Positions 23,843-33,497 are shown, counted from the first letter of the stretch. The stretch is DNA of 64,000 nucleotides from Panacagrimonas sp. (GCF_020697055.1 NZ_JAJFBP010000024.1:1-64000), one strand, 5' to 3'. Notes: generated by a model from the sequence alone, not told the origin. Numbers and translations are program-made.

Positions 23843-24691
23843 TCACGCGCCCCGATCGCAACGCGCCTCCACGATCCTGACCAGCCGCGCTCCGCGCGCA
23901 TCGGCCCGTCGACCCGAAGCCGGCCGCTGCGGCGCCGGCGATTCCAGCGTTGCGCGATCGAAGCCCGCGCTTTCCAGCGCGCCCCGGGCCTCGTCGACCG
24001 AATCGAAATGCAGGTGCACGCGCCCGCGCACGAAGGTCGACAGCACCGCGCCGAACACGTGCACGCCGATGCCACGGTTCTCGCCGGCGACGTGCAGGTC
24101 CGACAGGTACAGGCCGTGCGGAAAGCGCTTCAGCACACCGGCGAATCGCCGCCACATGCCGCGCACCGCGTAAGTCGGGAAATAGTTGATCAGGCCCTCG
24201 GTGACGATCGCCAGGCCCTGCGCCGGGTCCAGCGTGCTCGCCAGGTGCGCGAGCGAGGACGGACCGTCATCGGCCAGCGCGTCGATCGGCACCACGCGGT
24301 GATTCCGCCCGAGCAGGCGGGCGCGCTCGAGCAGCTGCTCCTTGTGGCGCGCCATCCCCGGCAGGTCGGCCTCGATGTAGCTCAGCGCATCGCCGTGCCG
24401 GCTGGCAAAATCCCAGCCCCGCGGCGACAGGCCGGCGGCGATCTCCACCACCTGGCATACGCGGCCCGCGGCGATCGCCTCGTCGAGCACGCGATCGATG
24501 TGGCGGTGACGCGCCAGCAGCATGCCTTCGAGCGTCGGCGCGCCGATCCGCGCGGCCACGGCATTGAACGGCCGCAGGCCGTCGTACAGCACCTGCCCCT
24601 GCGGCGTGCCCAGGGCCGGATGCGACAAACCGTTGCGCAGCCAGCACTGGCCCGTGTAGTGCGCCGTCGGACTGATCCGTTCAGGGCCCAC
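23843..24691 (-). CDS. Leucine carboxyl methyltransferase-family SAM methyltransferase
   Basis: 282 residues. Class I SAM-dependent fold of the LCM/PPM1 type: HRHIDRVLDEAIAAGRVCQVVEIAAGLSPRGW (SAM motif I with EIAAGLSPRG), YIEADLPGMARHKEQLL (acidic loop plus the family pattern DLPxxxxxK), and AIVTEGLINYF. Bacterial members methylate carboxyls or polyketide-like acids; the substrate here is unknown. The start (ATG 24691) overlaps the stop of the upstream beta-lactamase-fold esterase by 11 bases, so the two are an operon. The O-methyltransferase plus esterase pair suggests ester metabolism. Confidence 0.83.
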   Translation of the reverse strand: MGPERISPTAHYTGQCWLRNGLSHPALGTPQGQVLYDGLRPFNAVAARIGAPTLEGMLLARHRHIDRVLDEAIAAGRVCQVVEIAAGLSPRGWDFASRHGDALSYIEADLPGMARHKEQLLERARLLGRNHRVVPIDALADDGPSSLAHLASTLDPAQGLAIVTEGLINYFPTYAVRGMWRRFAGVLKRFPHGLYLSDLHVAGENRGIGVHVFGAVLSTFVRGRVHLHFDSVDEARGALESAGFDRATLESPAPQRPASGRRADARGARLVRIVEARCDRGA

Positions 24692-25946
24692 CGGTCTTCA
24701 CCTTCGGGCAGTAGTGCGCAACGGCCCACAGCACGCGGCCGAGCGAGGGGATGCTTTCCGGCGCCATCGACTTGCCGGTGTTGAGCAGCGCCACCGAGAT
24801 GTCGCGATCCGGATCGGCCCAGCACACCACGTTGATGAAACCCAGGTGTCCGAACGCGTTGATGCAGTGACCGCCATAGAGACCGAACGGGTTCTCGCCG
24901 AGCACGAACGCGGGTGAGAAGCGCACCGGCACCAGCAGCGTGCGATCGATGGTGATCTTGCCCACCGGCCGCACCGCTTCGGCCACGGTCTCGGGTGCGA
25001 ACACGCGGCGGCCTTCGAATTCACCTCCGCGCAGCAGCATCTCGTAGAAGCGGCACGACTCGTCCGCGGTCGAATAGAGGTTCGCGGCCGGGATCACGCT
25101 GGAGAGAAAGGCCTCGGTGTTCGACAGCGGCGCCAGCTCCTCGAAAGGCAGTCCGAGCGCCCGTTTGGCCACGAGATTGAGCGGGAACACCAGCCTCGGA
25201 CCCGTGGAGTAGTTCAGCGCCTCGACGCCGCGCACGGCTTCGGGAATGCCGTAGGTGAAATGCGTGCAGCCCAGCGGATCGGCCAGCTCCTCGCGCAGCA
25301 CCTGCGGCAGATCCTTGCCGCTGACGCGCCGCACCAGCTCGCCGACGATGTAGCCGGCGGTGACCGCGTGATACGACTGCTGCTGGCCCAGGCCGCCGCT
25401 GGGCTTGGCCGCGCACAGCAGGCGGATCACCGTGTCCCAGTGCGTGAGCATCGTCGGGTCGATGTCGCGCACCGGGATCGAAGGGATGCCCGCACGATGC
25501 GACAGCAGTTCGCGCAACGTCGTCCGGCCCTTGCCCTGCACCGCGTACTCGGGGATGTAGTCGGCCACGCGATCGTCGAGCCGCAGCCGGCCCTGCTCGA
25601 TCATCTTGTGCGCCAGCATCGCGCTGACCGCCTTGGACGCCGAGAACAGGCAGATCGGCGTGTCGGTGCGCAGCGGCGCGGCGCCGGCGTGATGCCCACC
25701 GGGACCGTGGCCGCGTGCGTGGCCGATGGCGCGATCGAGGATCACCTTGCCGCCGCGGCGAACCGTCAGCGAGATGCCCGGGTGCAGACCGGTGCGATAC
25801 ATCGCGCGCACGGCGTTCCAGATCTTGTCGACGGCGCCGGCCTTCAGGCCGACGTCGGTGCCGCGCGTCTCGCGGGCCGGATCGTGGTGCGTGACGGCAT
25901 CGAGGTCGCGCGGGACGTCGATCAGGTTGCGCTTGGAGAGAGCCAC
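24681..25946 (-). CDS. Beta-lactamase-fold serine hydrolase (EstB-like esterase)
   Basis: 421 residues from GTG 25946; the upstream stretch in frame is low-quality sequence reaching into the divergent promoter. No signal peptide. Class C beta-lactamase/EstB fold: nucleophile in LFSASKAVSAM (SxxK), Tyr in SYHAVTAGYIVGELV, long conserved region around LLSHRAGIP, and the C-terminal GGHCINAFGHLGF loop. Likely hydrolyses carboxylic esters in the cytoplasm, as bacterial esterases of this class do. Ceramidase-like lipoprotein is divergent; an LCM-family methyltransferase overlaps downstream. Confidence 0.85.
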   Translation of the reverse strand: MALSKRNLIDVPRDLDAVTHHDPARETRGTDVGLKAGAVDKIWNAVRAMYRTGLHPGISLTVRRGGKVILDRAIGHARGHGPGGHHAGAAPLRTDTPICLFSASKAVSAMLAHKMIEQGRLRLDDRVADYIPEYAVQGKGRTTLRELLSHRAGIPSIPVRDIDPTMLTHWDTVIRLLCAAKPSGGLGQQQSYHAVTAGYIVGELVRRVSGKDLPQVLREELADPLGCTHFTYGIPEAVRGVEALNYSTGPRLVFPLNLVAKRALGLPFEELAPLSNTEAFLSSVIPAANLYSTADESCRFYEMLLRGGEFEGRRVFAPETVAEAVRPVGKITIDRTLLVPVRFSPAFVLGENPFGLYGGHCINAFGHLGFINVVCWADPDRDISVALLNTGKSMAPESIPSLGRVLWAVAHYCPKVKTGGP

Positions 25947-26115
25947 GTTCGTATTCGGTCTGCAGGTGGACGGGAGGAAGGCGCGATTGCAGTGGGCATG
26001 GCGGTGCGGGTCAATGTCGGATGCGCCGGGACCAAGCGCGATATCTGCCACCCGTGCGATGACAGCGCCGTCGGGCTCGCGCATCCTGCGGGCTTCGCCA
26101 CCGTCACCGAACCGC

Positions 26116-28473
26116 ATGCGCGTGCTCAAAGCCACCGTGATCCTCGCGACGAGCCTGGCCTTGCTGGCGGCGTGCGACAGCAACAGTCCGGGCGGTCGTG
26201 GGGATTCGGGAGAGGACGGCCTGGATGGATCGATCGTCGACCGGCGCCTTGCGCGCTGTGCGGTGAACAGTCCGCTGCGCGCGGTCGGCGCAGGACGCGA
26301 CGCGCCGGGAACAGTGGAAGGCCCGATCGCGTCCACGCCGGTGACCGGGCCCTGCGCCGACGCCGCCGTCTATGCATTCGGCAGCGGCATCGCCGACGTC
26401 ACCGGCGTCGTGGCCAACGTCACCGGCATGGGCTACGAGTCGCCGTTGCACCTCCTGCATGGGCTGCACCAGCGCCAGTACGCGCGCGCGTTCGCCTTCG
26501 CGTCGCCCTGCAACGGCAAGCGCGTGATGTTCGTGGTGACCGATACCGGCATGGTGTTCGGCCACGTTCGACGCGCGGTGCTCGCGGCGATCGCGGCCGA
26601 CGCGACGCTGGGTCCGCTGTACGGCGCCGACAACCTGATGCTCAGCGCGACGCACACGCACGAAGGCCCGGCCGGTTATTCCGCCTACGAGGCGCACAAC
26701 TTCTTCCACCTGGGCTTCGATGCCGACACGCATGCGGCGATCGTCGCCGGCATCGTCGAGGCCATCGGCCGGGCGAACGCCAGCATGCAGGCCCACCCGG
26801 AACCGGCGGCCGTGCGCATGGCGATCGGCGAGCTGTTGAACACCAGCGCCAATCGATCGCCGCCGGCCTACGCGCTCAATCCCCCGGCGGAGCGCGCGGC
26901 CTATCTCGACGCCAACGGCGACGAGGTGGATACCGACAAGCGTTTCCTGCAGTTGAGCCTGGTTCGCGCCGATGGCGCGGCGGTCGGCGCGCTCAACTGG
27001 TTCGGCGTGCACCCGACCTCGCTGGGCAACACGTTCGCCTACGCGTCGAGCGACAACAAGGGATTCGCGGCGCTCGGGTTCGAGAAGCTGATGGCCACCC
27101 GCTATGACGGCGCGGAGACCTTCGTGGCCGGTTTTGCCCAGACCGACGAAGGCGATTCGTCGCCCAACATCTACATCTACGAGCGGCCTTTCCCCGAGCG
27201 CGGGGGCGGCGCCAACGAGGTCGAATCCAATCGCATCGCCGGTACCAAGCAGCTCGCGCGGGCAGTGGAACTCTTCAACCAGGGGGAGGCGCTGCGCGGG
27301 CCCGTCGACCACCGTCTGTTCAACGTGCAGATGGACCAGATCACCGTGACCGATCCGGTGGTGCTGGCAGGCCTGTCGCACCCGCCCGCGCTCGACGCCT
27401 CGCCCAAGCGCACCTGCGGCGGATCGCTGGGCGTGTCGTTCGGTGCCGGCGCCGAGGACGGGCCCGGCTACACCGTCGAGGGCATGAGCTGCGCCAGCAG
27501 TCCGGACCTGCTCGCCGCCGCGGTGTTCGACATCCAGGCCGGCAGCATGGGACGCATTCCGCCGGCGCTGTTCTCCAACGTGCTGCTGTGCAATTTCGAT
27601 TCGCAGCCGCTGCTCGACCAGACCTGCCAGGCGGAGAAACCGGTGCTGATCCCGGTGGGGCCGCTGAACCTGGAGCCGAGCGTGCTGCCGCTGCAGATCT
27701 TGCGCATCGGCAACCTCGCGCTGGTCGGCGTGCCGTTCGAGGTGACGACGATGGCCGCGCGGCGCCTGCGTGCCTCGGTGCTCGACGTGCTCAGCGCCGC
27801 CGGCGTGGACACCGTCGTGATCGCCGGCCTGGCCAACGAATACGTGCACTACCTCACCACGCGCGAGGAGTACGCCAGCCAGCAATACGAAGGCGGCTCG
27901 AACCTGTTCGGGCCGTGGTCGCTGGCCGCGGTTCAGCAGGAGGCGCGACGCCTGGCCGCGACGATGCGCGACGGCACCGCCGCGCCGGGCGGCCCGGTCA
28001 CGCCGGCGCAGGTGCCGGGTTTGCTGCGCACGCCCTACATCCCGTCCGACCTGCCCGGCGTTCTGGGCGGCGGATTCGGCACGCTGATCCAGGACGTGGC
28101 GCGGACCTACGCGCGCGGGCAGGTGGCGAGCGCCCAGTTCCAGGCGGGTCATCCGCGCAACGATCTGCGGCGCAACCAGAGCTACGTCTACGTCGAGCGC
28201 CTGATGCCGGGCACCGGCTGGACGGTGGTCGCGACCGATCGCGATCCCGAACTGGTTTTCGACTGGCTGCCGCTGCTGTTTCCGCTGCCGCTGGACTCGG
28301 TGACCGGTCCGTCGACGGCGCGTGCGATCTGGACGATTCCGCTCGACACGCCCGCGGGAACCTATCGGCTGCGCCACGAGGGAGCGTCCGCGGTCCTCGG
28401 CGGCCCGGTGGTGCCGTACAGTGGCGTTTCGAGTTCATTCACGATCGCGGGTTCGCCCGCGGAGTGTCCCTGA
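26116..28473 (+). CDS. Neutral/alkaline ceramidase-like lipoprotein
   Basis: 785 residues from ATG 26116. The signal sequence ends LALLAAC, so Cys20 is probably lipidated. Family features: GIADVTGVVANVTGMGY near residue 95, ATHTHEGPAGYS (zinc His pair), VHPTS, and TDEGDSSPN, corresponding to the GDVSPN active-site Ser motif of neutral ceramidases with Val changed to Ser. A C-terminal Ig-like domain with GTYRLRHEG follows, as in the family. It may cleave amide-linked lipids (ceramides or N-acyl amino lipids) outside the cytoplasm. Several Cys residues suggest disulfides. A class II aldolase gene follows 16 bases downstream. Confidence 0.86.
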   Translation: MRVLKATVILATSLALLAACDSNSPGGRGDSGEDGLDGSIVDRRLARCAVNSPLRAVGAGRDAPGTVEGPIASTPVTGPCADAAVYAFGSGIADVTGVVANVTGMGYESPLHLLHGLHQRQYARAFAFASPCNGKRVMFVVTDTGMVFGHVRRAVLAAIAADATLGPLYGADNLMLSATHTHEGPAGYSAYEAHNFFHLGFDADTHAAIVAGIVEAIGRANASMQAHPEPAAVRMAIGELLNTSANRSPPAYALNPPAERAAYLDANGDEVDTDKRFLQLSLVRADGAAVGALNWFGVHPTSLGNTFAYASSDNKGFAALGFEKLMATRYDGAETFVAGFAQTDEGDSSPNIYIYERPFPERGGGANEVESNRIAGTKQLARAVELFNQGEALRGPVDHRLFNVQMDQITVTDPVVLAGLSHPPALDASPKRTCGGSLGVSFGAGAEDGPGYTVEGMSCASSPDLLAAAVFDIQAGSMGRIPPALFSNVLLCNFDSQPLLDQTCQAEKPVLIPVGPLNLEPSVLPLQILRIGNLALVGVPFEVTTMAARRLRASVLDVLSAAGVDTVVIAGLANEYVHYLTTREEYASQQYEGGSNLFGPWSLAAVQQEARRLAATMRDGTAAPGGPVTPAQVPGLLRTPYIPSDLPGVLGGGFGTLIQDVARTYARGQVASAQFQAGHPRNDLRRNQSYVYVERLMPGTGWTVVATDRDPELVFDWLPLLFPLPLDSVTGPSTARAIWTIPLDTPAGTYRLRHEGASAVLGGPVVPYSGVSSSFTIAGSPAECP

Positions 28474-28489
28474 GGAAGGAAGTCCGATC

Positions 28490-29266
28490 ATGAATGCCGT
28501 GCTCAAGCCCGACGCGACCTCGGTTCGCGACAAGGTGTCGAAAGAGGAATGGGACCTGCGCGTGGATCTCGCCGCGGCGTATCGGCTGGTCGCGCTGTAC
28601 GGCTGGGACGACCTGGTCTTCACGCACATCTCGGCGCGCATCCCCGGTCCCGATCACCACTTCCTGATCAATCCCTACGGCTGGATGTTCGACGAGATGA
28701 CCGCCTCGTCGCTGGTGAAGGTCGACCTGCACGGCAACAAGGTCCTCGACTCCCCGTACGACATCAACCCGGCGGGATTCACCATCCACAGCGCCATCCA
28801 CGCCGCGCGCGAGGACGTCGTGTGCGTGATGCACACGCATTCGATCAACGGCGTGGCGGTGTCGGCGCAGAAGAAGGGCCTGCTGCCGCTGTCGCAGACC
28901 GCGGTGATCGCCGGCGCCTCGCTGGCGTATCACGACTACGAGGGCATCGCGCTGTACGAGGACGAGAAGCCACGGCTCGTCGCGGACCTCGGCGAGAAGA
29001 ACAGCATGATGCTGCGCAACCATGGCCTGCTGACCCTGGGAAGGAACTGCGCGGACGCTTTCATGCGCATGTACTTCCTCGAGGCCGCCTGCATGATCCA
29101 GGTGCGCGCGCAGGCCGGCGGCGGCGAACTCGGGGGCGTGCCGCAGAAGGTGCTCGACACCATCGACGAGCAGATCGAGATGGTCACGCGCGGGCAGTTC
29201 GGACTGCTCGCGTGGCCCGGGCTGCTGCGCAAGCTCGATCGGCGCAATCCCGGCTACGCGGGCTGA
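28490..29266 (+). CDS. Class II aldolase/adducin-family protein
   Basis: 258 residues from ATG 28490 with AGGAAGGA upstream. The fold's metal site is visible: VMHTHSINGVAVSA supplies two His of HTH, and MLRNHGLLTLG gives the third; THISARIPGPDHHFLINPYG is the conserved N-terminal part. Family members are fuculose-phosphate, ribulose-phosphate and related aldolases or epimerases; this subgroup is poorly characterised and may act on a lipid- or sugar-derived ketone. It lies 16 bases after the ceramidase-like gene and 10 before a small membrane protein gene, probably one operon. Confidence 0.86.
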   Translation: MNAVLKPDATSVRDKVSKEEWDLRVDLAAAYRLVALYGWDDLVFTHISARIPGPDHHFLINPYGWMFDEMTASSLVKVDLHGNKVLDSPYDINPAGFTIHSAIHAAREDVVCVMHTHSINGVAVSAQKKGLLPLSQTAVIAGASLAYHDYEGIALYEDEKPRLVADLGEKNSMMLRNHGLLTLGRNCADAFMRMYFLEAACMIQVRAQAGGGELGGVPQKVLDTIDEQIEMVTRGQFGLLAWPGLLRKLDRRNPGYAG

Positions 29267-29276
29267 GTCCGACGCG

Positions 29277-29717
29277 ATGCGCGCGTTGGCGATCCTGGGG
29301 TTCGCGCTGCCGCCGCTGTACCTGCTGATGCTCGTCACCTGCCTGCTGTGGAGCGTCGATGAGCCCACGCTGACGGCGGCGTATCCCGACCAGACACCGC
29401 GCATGATCACCAGCGACATGCGCAAGTGGAACCAGCGCGCGAAGACGCCCGACGGCGGTCGCGAAGGCTGGAAGGCCTACGTGCTGTTTCCCTCGGTGCT
29501 GTCGGATCCCAAGGTGGTGACGGTCAAGCGCCTGCCGGACGGATCGATGCTCGTGTCCGAATCGGTCGCCGAGTTCTGGCTCCACGCGGCGTTCGCGCTG
29601 ATCAGCCTGGGCGCCGTCGGATGGTTCGTGTGGAAGGTGGTGACGATGCCGTCGCCGACGCCCAAATGGACCGAAGCCGATCGCAAGCGCGACGAGGCGA
29701 TGAAGAACGCGCGCTGA
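29277..29717 (+). CDS. Small two-helix membrane protein, unknown function
   Basis: 146 residues. One transmembrane segment at 5-25 (ILGFALPPLYLLMLVTCLLW) and one near 103-120 (HAAFALISLGAVGWFVWKVV), a periplasmic-looking loop of about 75 residues, and a charged C-terminal tail. I do not recognise a family. It starts 10 bases after the aldolase stop, so it probably belongs to that operon, and ends at a palindromic repeat. Confidence 0.65.
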   Translation: MRALAILGFALPPLYLLMLVTCLLWSVDEPTLTAAYPDQTPRMITSDMRKWNQRAKTPDGGREGWKAYVLFPSVLSDPKVVTVKRLPDGSMLVSESVAEFWLHAAFALISLGAVGWFVWKVVTMPSPTPKWTEADRKRDEAMKNAR

Positions 29718-29726
29718 AGCGCGTTT

Positions 29727-29750
29727 CCCTCTCCCACGGGCGGGAGAGGG
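29727..29750. terminator. CCCTCTCCC palindrome between convergent genes
   Basis: CCCTCTCCC (29727-29735) and GGGAGAGGG (29742-29750) form a perfect 9-base stem with a 6-base loop. Same family as the repeat inside the binding-protein gene at 17041. Four bases from the stop of the next minus-strand gene, it probably serves as a bidirectional terminator. Confidence 0.6.
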
Positions 29751-29753
29751 GCG

Positions 29754-30944
29754 TCACAGGAGCTCCGCGATCGTGCGCATCAACGCCCGATAGAACGCCG
29801 GCCGCGGAAACCGGTTGGTGCCGAAGTTGAACGTGCGATAGCTCACGCCCCAGTGATGCGTTCTCACGGCGCCCAGGTGGTGGCGTCGGACCTGCGCCGC
29901 GTCCGGCACCAGGTTGTCGGGCAGCGCGACCTGTCCGTCGTTGTAGACGGTGACCGGATCGCTGATCAGCGCCTGGCGATACATCGCGTAGTCGTCGAGG
30001 TTGAACTGCCACCAGCGGCGACGGTAGTCGGCCAGCGGCATCACCGCGGCGACCGAGAAATACGTCAGCGACGGTGGCAGCGACCCCGCGAACTGGCCGA
30101 TGCGCGCCTGTCGCACCGCGTGGCCGAGGCTGCGCACGCCGCCTTCCATGTCCGCCAGCAGCTGCGGCGTACCCAGGCCCACGAGTTTGGCGATCAGCGG
30201 ATGCCGCGAGGCCAAGCCGACCAGCTTGCGCATCGAGAAGAATGACGGTGATTCGTGCACCACGTCGTCGGCCAGGTACGAACCGCCGATGTCGCCGCAC
30301 AAGGAGAGGAATCCGACCGTCGCCGACAGGATCGTGTCGTCGCGCAGCGCGCCCGCGTGCATCGTCGCCAGCAGCTCCAGTGAAAGGGGCGCTCCGTAGG
30401 AGTAGCCGACGAACACCAGCCGATAACCGTCGGCGATCCACTGCTGGAGGCTGGCGCAGTCGCGCAGCATCGTGAACATCGCCGGGACGATGTGCTGCGA
30501 ATCGGCGTTCGAGCGCGGATAGCGCAGGTACAGCAGCTTGAGCGCGCCCCGGCGCGTGAACGCCTGCTCGCGCGTCGGACCGTCTCCGTCGGCGGGATGC
30601 AGCATCACCACGTGATGCGGCGAATCCCGGCGCTGGATCTGCTCGTGCCATGAAAAATTCCGCAACGTTTCGTGCGTGAAGCCGGGAACCAGCACCAGCA
30701 CGAGCTTCTGGCGCGCGTGGAACGCGGCGTCCAGCGGTGTCGGGTGCGTAGGCGCGGGCAGGGCCTCCACGTCGGCGGCCGACAGTTCGATCCGGCGCAG
30801 ATCGCGGTCTCGCGCCGGACCCAGCACCTGGTCGGGTGACGGCATCGTCGGCCGCCAGGCCTGGCGCGCGATCCAGGCCGGGTCGTGCCCGCGCGCCCGC
30901 AACTCGGCGACGAAATGCGCGTGAAACCGCTGGGCGGCGTCCAT
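29754..30944 (-). CDS. Alpha/beta-hydrolase-like protein, unknown substrate
   Basis: 396 residues, cytoplasmic (no signal peptide). The serine-hydrolase elbow is FVGYSYGAPLSLELL (GxSxG, near residue 184), with VLVLVPGFTHETL as the preceding strand and oxyanion region. Otherwise no closer family is recognised. It is divergent from the sterol-desaturase-family gene, with about 80 bases between, and convergent with the small membrane protein gene. Possible lipase, esterase or thioesterase. Confidence 0.7.
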   Translation of the reverse strand: MDAAQRFHAHFVAELRARGHDPAWIARQAWRPTMPSPDQVLGPARDRDLRRIELSAADVEALPAPTHPTPLDAAFHARQKLVLVLVPGFTHETLRNFSWHEQIQRRDSPHHVVMLHPADGDGPTREQAFTRRGALKLLYLRYPRSNADSQHIVPAMFTMLRDCASLQQWIADGYRLVFVGYSYGAPLSLELLATMHAGALRDDTILSATVGFLSLCGDIGGSYLADDVVHESPSFFSMRKLVGLASRHPLIAKLVGLGTPQLLADMEGGVRSLGHAVRQARIGQFAGSLPPSLTYFSVAAVMPLADYRRRWWQFNLDDYAMYRQALISDPVTVYNDGQVALPDNLVPDAAQVRRHHLGAVRTHHWGVSYRTFNFGTNRFPRPAFYRALMRTIAELL

Positions 30945-31025
30945 GCGGCGGGTTTCTCCCTGGCTTCGATTGATGTCGTTTTACCCCGTGCGGACGATAC
31001 TCCCGGGGGTGGCAGCCGCCCCACA

Positions 31026-31928
31026 ATGGCCGGCATGGAAACCCTGGACTGGCTGTCGCGCTACCTGCTGCTGCTCGGCATTCCGTATTTCCTGGTGCTG
31101 ATCGCCGCGGAGCTGTGGATCCTGCGTCGGCCGGCGCTGCGCGAGGCGACGCGGGGCTACGAGTGGCGCGACAGCGCCACCAGCATGGGGCTGGGACTGA
31201 TCAAGCTGGGGATGCTGGCGCTGTGCGCGCTCTACACCGTGCCGCTCTTCGCATGGGTCTACGAACACCGCGTGTTCACGCTCTCGCCGCTGGTGTGGTG
31301 GACCTGGGTGTTGCTGTTCTTCGCCGACGACTTCACTTACTACTGCTACCACCGCTTCGCGCACCGCGTGCGCCTGCTGTGGAGCGAGCACGTCAACCAC
31401 CACTCGAGCGAGCACTACAACCTGAGCACGGCGCTGCGCCAGTCCACGCTGGGACCGGCGTTCGCATTCGTGTACTGGCTGCCGCTGGCCTGGATCGGAT
31501 TCCATCCGGCCGCGATCGCCGTGCAGTTCGGCGTGAGCCTGCTCTACCAGTTCTGGATCCACACCGAGGCGCTCGGCAGGCTGGGATGGCTGGAGAACGT
31601 GATCAACACGCCCTCGCACCATCGCGTGCACCACGGCAGCAACGGGATCTACCTGGACCGCAACTACGGCGGGATCCTGATCATCTGGGACAAGCTGTTC
31701 GGCACGTTCCAGCCCGAACGCCACGACGTCCCGGTGCGTTACGGCCTGGTGCACGACATCCGCACGTTCCGCCTGCCGACGGTGATCTTCCACGAGCTCG
31801 CGTATCTGGTGCGCCAGGCCTGGAACGCGCGGGGCCTGCGCAACAAGCTCGGCTGGATCTTCGGCCCGCCCGAGTGGTCGCCGGAGGGTCCGCGCTGGCC
31901 ACCCGATCATCCGCAGGCGGCCGACTGA
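31026..31928 (+). CDS. Sterol desaturase / fatty-acid hydroxylase family protein
   Basis: 300 residues from ATG 31026 (or ATG 31035). Membrane di-iron oxygenase with TM segments near 10-30, 50-75 and 85-105 and three His clusters: HRFAH, HVNHHSSEH and HHRVHHG. These enzymes hydroxylate or desaturate sterols, fatty acids, carotenoids or alkylglycerols in the membrane using O2. The exact substrate cannot be told. It stands alone between a divergent hydrolase and a convergent MocR gene. Confidence 0.88.
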   Translation: MAGMETLDWLSRYLLLLGIPYFLVLIAAELWILRRPALREATRGYEWRDSATSMGLGLIKLGMLALCALYTVPLFAWVYEHRVFTLSPLVWWTWVLLFFADDFTYYCYHRFAHRVRLLWSEHVNHHSSEHYNLSTALRQSTLGPAFAFVYWLPLAWIGFHPAAIAVQFGVSLLYQFWIHTEALGRLGWLENVINTPSHHRVHHGSNGIYLDRNYGGILIIWDKLFGTFQPERHDVPVRYGLVHDIRTFRLPTVIFHELAYLVRQAWNARGLRNKLGWIFGPPEWSPEGPRWPPDHPQAAD

Positions 31929-31948
31929 GGGCTCAATGCTTGTGCGCT

Positions 31949-33376
31949 TCAACCGCCGCGTTCAGCAAGCTCGGTCGCCAGCGCCCCGAGCCGAGCGATC
32001 CCCGCACGCAGTTCCGCATCCCACGGATGTCCGTAGTTGAGCCGCACGCAGTTCCGCCACGCACGCGACGGCGAGAACATCGGTCCGGGTGACAGCCCGA
32101 TCCCTTCGGCGGCGGCGCGACGATGCAGCTCCAGCGCGTCGACCGTCGGCGGCATCTCGACCCAGGTGAAGTAGCCGCCGTCGGCGCGCGTTGCGCGCGT
32201 GCCGGCAGGAAAATGGCGCGCGATCGCGGACAGCATCTCTTCCTGTTGCGATGCGAGCCGTCTGCGCAGACGACGCAGATGGCCTTCGGCGCTGCCGCGG
32301 CGCAGGTAGTCGGCAAGGCCTTCCTGCGCCGGGATGTTCGTCGCCAGGCTGCTCGTGGCCTTGAGCTTCTGCACCGCGCGACGCTGGCGTCCCGCGGCGA
32401 TCCAGCCGACGCGCCACCCCGGCGCCAGGCACTTGGCGAAACCGCCGCAGTGCATCACCAGGCCGGTGCGGTCGAAGCACTTGTACGGACGCGGTGCGCG
32501 CGCGCCGAAATACAGCTCGGCGTACACGTCGTCCTCGATCAGCGGCACGCCACGGGCGGCGAGCAGCTCGACGATCTGCGGGCGACGCGCGTCCGGGACC
32601 GTCGCGCCGAGCGGATTCTGGAAGCTGCTCATGAACCAGCACGCCGCGACCGGGTGCGCGTCCAGCACTTCGCGCAACGAATCGGGATCGATGCCTTCGA
32701 CCGGATCGGTGCGCACTTCCACCGCACGCAGGCCCAGGCGCTCGATCGCCTGCAGCGCGCCGTAGAACGCCGGCGATTCGATCGCCACCACCGCGCCCGG
32801 GCGTGCGACCGACTGCAGCGCGAGGTTCAGCGCTTCCATCGCGCCGTTGGTGACGACGATGTCGTCGGCGGTCACGTCGGCACCGGTCAGCAGGTATCGG
32901 CGCGCGATCTCGCCGCGCAGTGCCACGCTGCCCGGCGGCAGGTCCGCGACGGTGGCCCAGGGGTCCAGCGAGCGCGCGGCGCGCGCCAGCGAAGTCGCGA
33001 GCGTCTGCAGCGGAAACAGCAGCGGGCTGGGGAACGCGGAGCCGAAAGGCAGGGCGCGGCGTTCGCGCGTCGCGTCGAGCAGGTCGAACACCAGCTCGGA
33101 GACATCGACGCTGACGGGCGGCCCCGAGGGCGCCGGCGGAGCGGACGACGAAACGGTGGCCGGACGATGCGTGGGCGCCACGAAGTAGCCCGAACGCGGC
33201 CGGCTCTGGATCACGCCGCGCGCCTCGAGCAGCGCGTAGGCCTGCAGCACCGTGGCCTGGCTCACCGCGCGCCGGCTGCGCAGCGCGCGCACCGAGGGCA
33301 GGCGGTCGCCGGGTTGCAGGGTGCCGGCGCGGATCATCTGCTCGACGTCGTCGGCGAGGCGCTCGTAGAGGATCAT
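31949..33376 (-). CDS. MocR/PdxR-type regulator (GntR domain plus aminotransferase-like)
   Basis: 475 residues from ATG 33376. N-terminal GntR winged helix (LYERLADDVEQMIRAGTLQPGDRLPSVRALRSRRAVSQATVLQAYALLEARGVI, residues 3-57) joined to a fold I aminotransferase-like domain with NGAMEALNLALQ, SSFQNPLG, IEDDVYAELYFG and the PLP Lys in GGFAKCLAPGWRVGW. MocR proteins are PLP-sensing regulators, often of pyridoxine, GABA or amino acid genes. An upstream extension in frame lacks a good start. Divergent from a DUF2970 gene; the target is not evident. Confidence 0.9.
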   Translation of the reverse strand: MILYERLADDVEQMIRAGTLQPGDRLPSVRALRSRRAVSQATVLQAYALLEARGVIQSRPRSGYFVAPTHRPATVSSSAPPAPSGPPVSVDVSELVFDLLDATRERRALPFGSAFPSPLLFPLQTLATSLARAARSLDPWATVADLPPGSVALRGEIARRYLLTGADVTADDIVVTNGAMEALNLALQSVARPGAVVAIESPAFYGALQAIERLGLRAVEVRTDPVEGIDPDSLREVLDAHPVAACWFMSSFQNPLGATVPDARRPQIVELLAARGVPLIEDDVYAELYFGARAPRPYKCFDRTGLVMHCGGFAKCLAPGWRVGWIAAGRQRRAVQKLKATSSLATNIPAQEGLADYLRRGSAEGHLRRLRRRLASQQEEMLSAIARHFPAGTRATRADGGYFTWVEMPPTVDALELHRRAAAEGIGLSPGPMFSPSRAWRNCVRLNYGHPWDAELRAGIARLGALATELAERGG

Positions 33377-33497
33377 GTACGGGAAGTCAAAAGGCTTTCT
33401 TCGGATCTGCTCCGGTGCCAGTGTGCGCGATCTGTGACTGCCCGGAACCCCGCGCATCGGCCACCCTGGGCCACCGTCAACCGTCAGGAGACCGACC

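Noticed and set aside
26104-28377. Open frame of 757 codons antisense to the ceramidase-like gene
   Set aside because: His/Arg/Gln-rich composition and no family features; the opposite strand holds the real gene with signal and motifs. High-GC codon use commonly opens the opposite frame.
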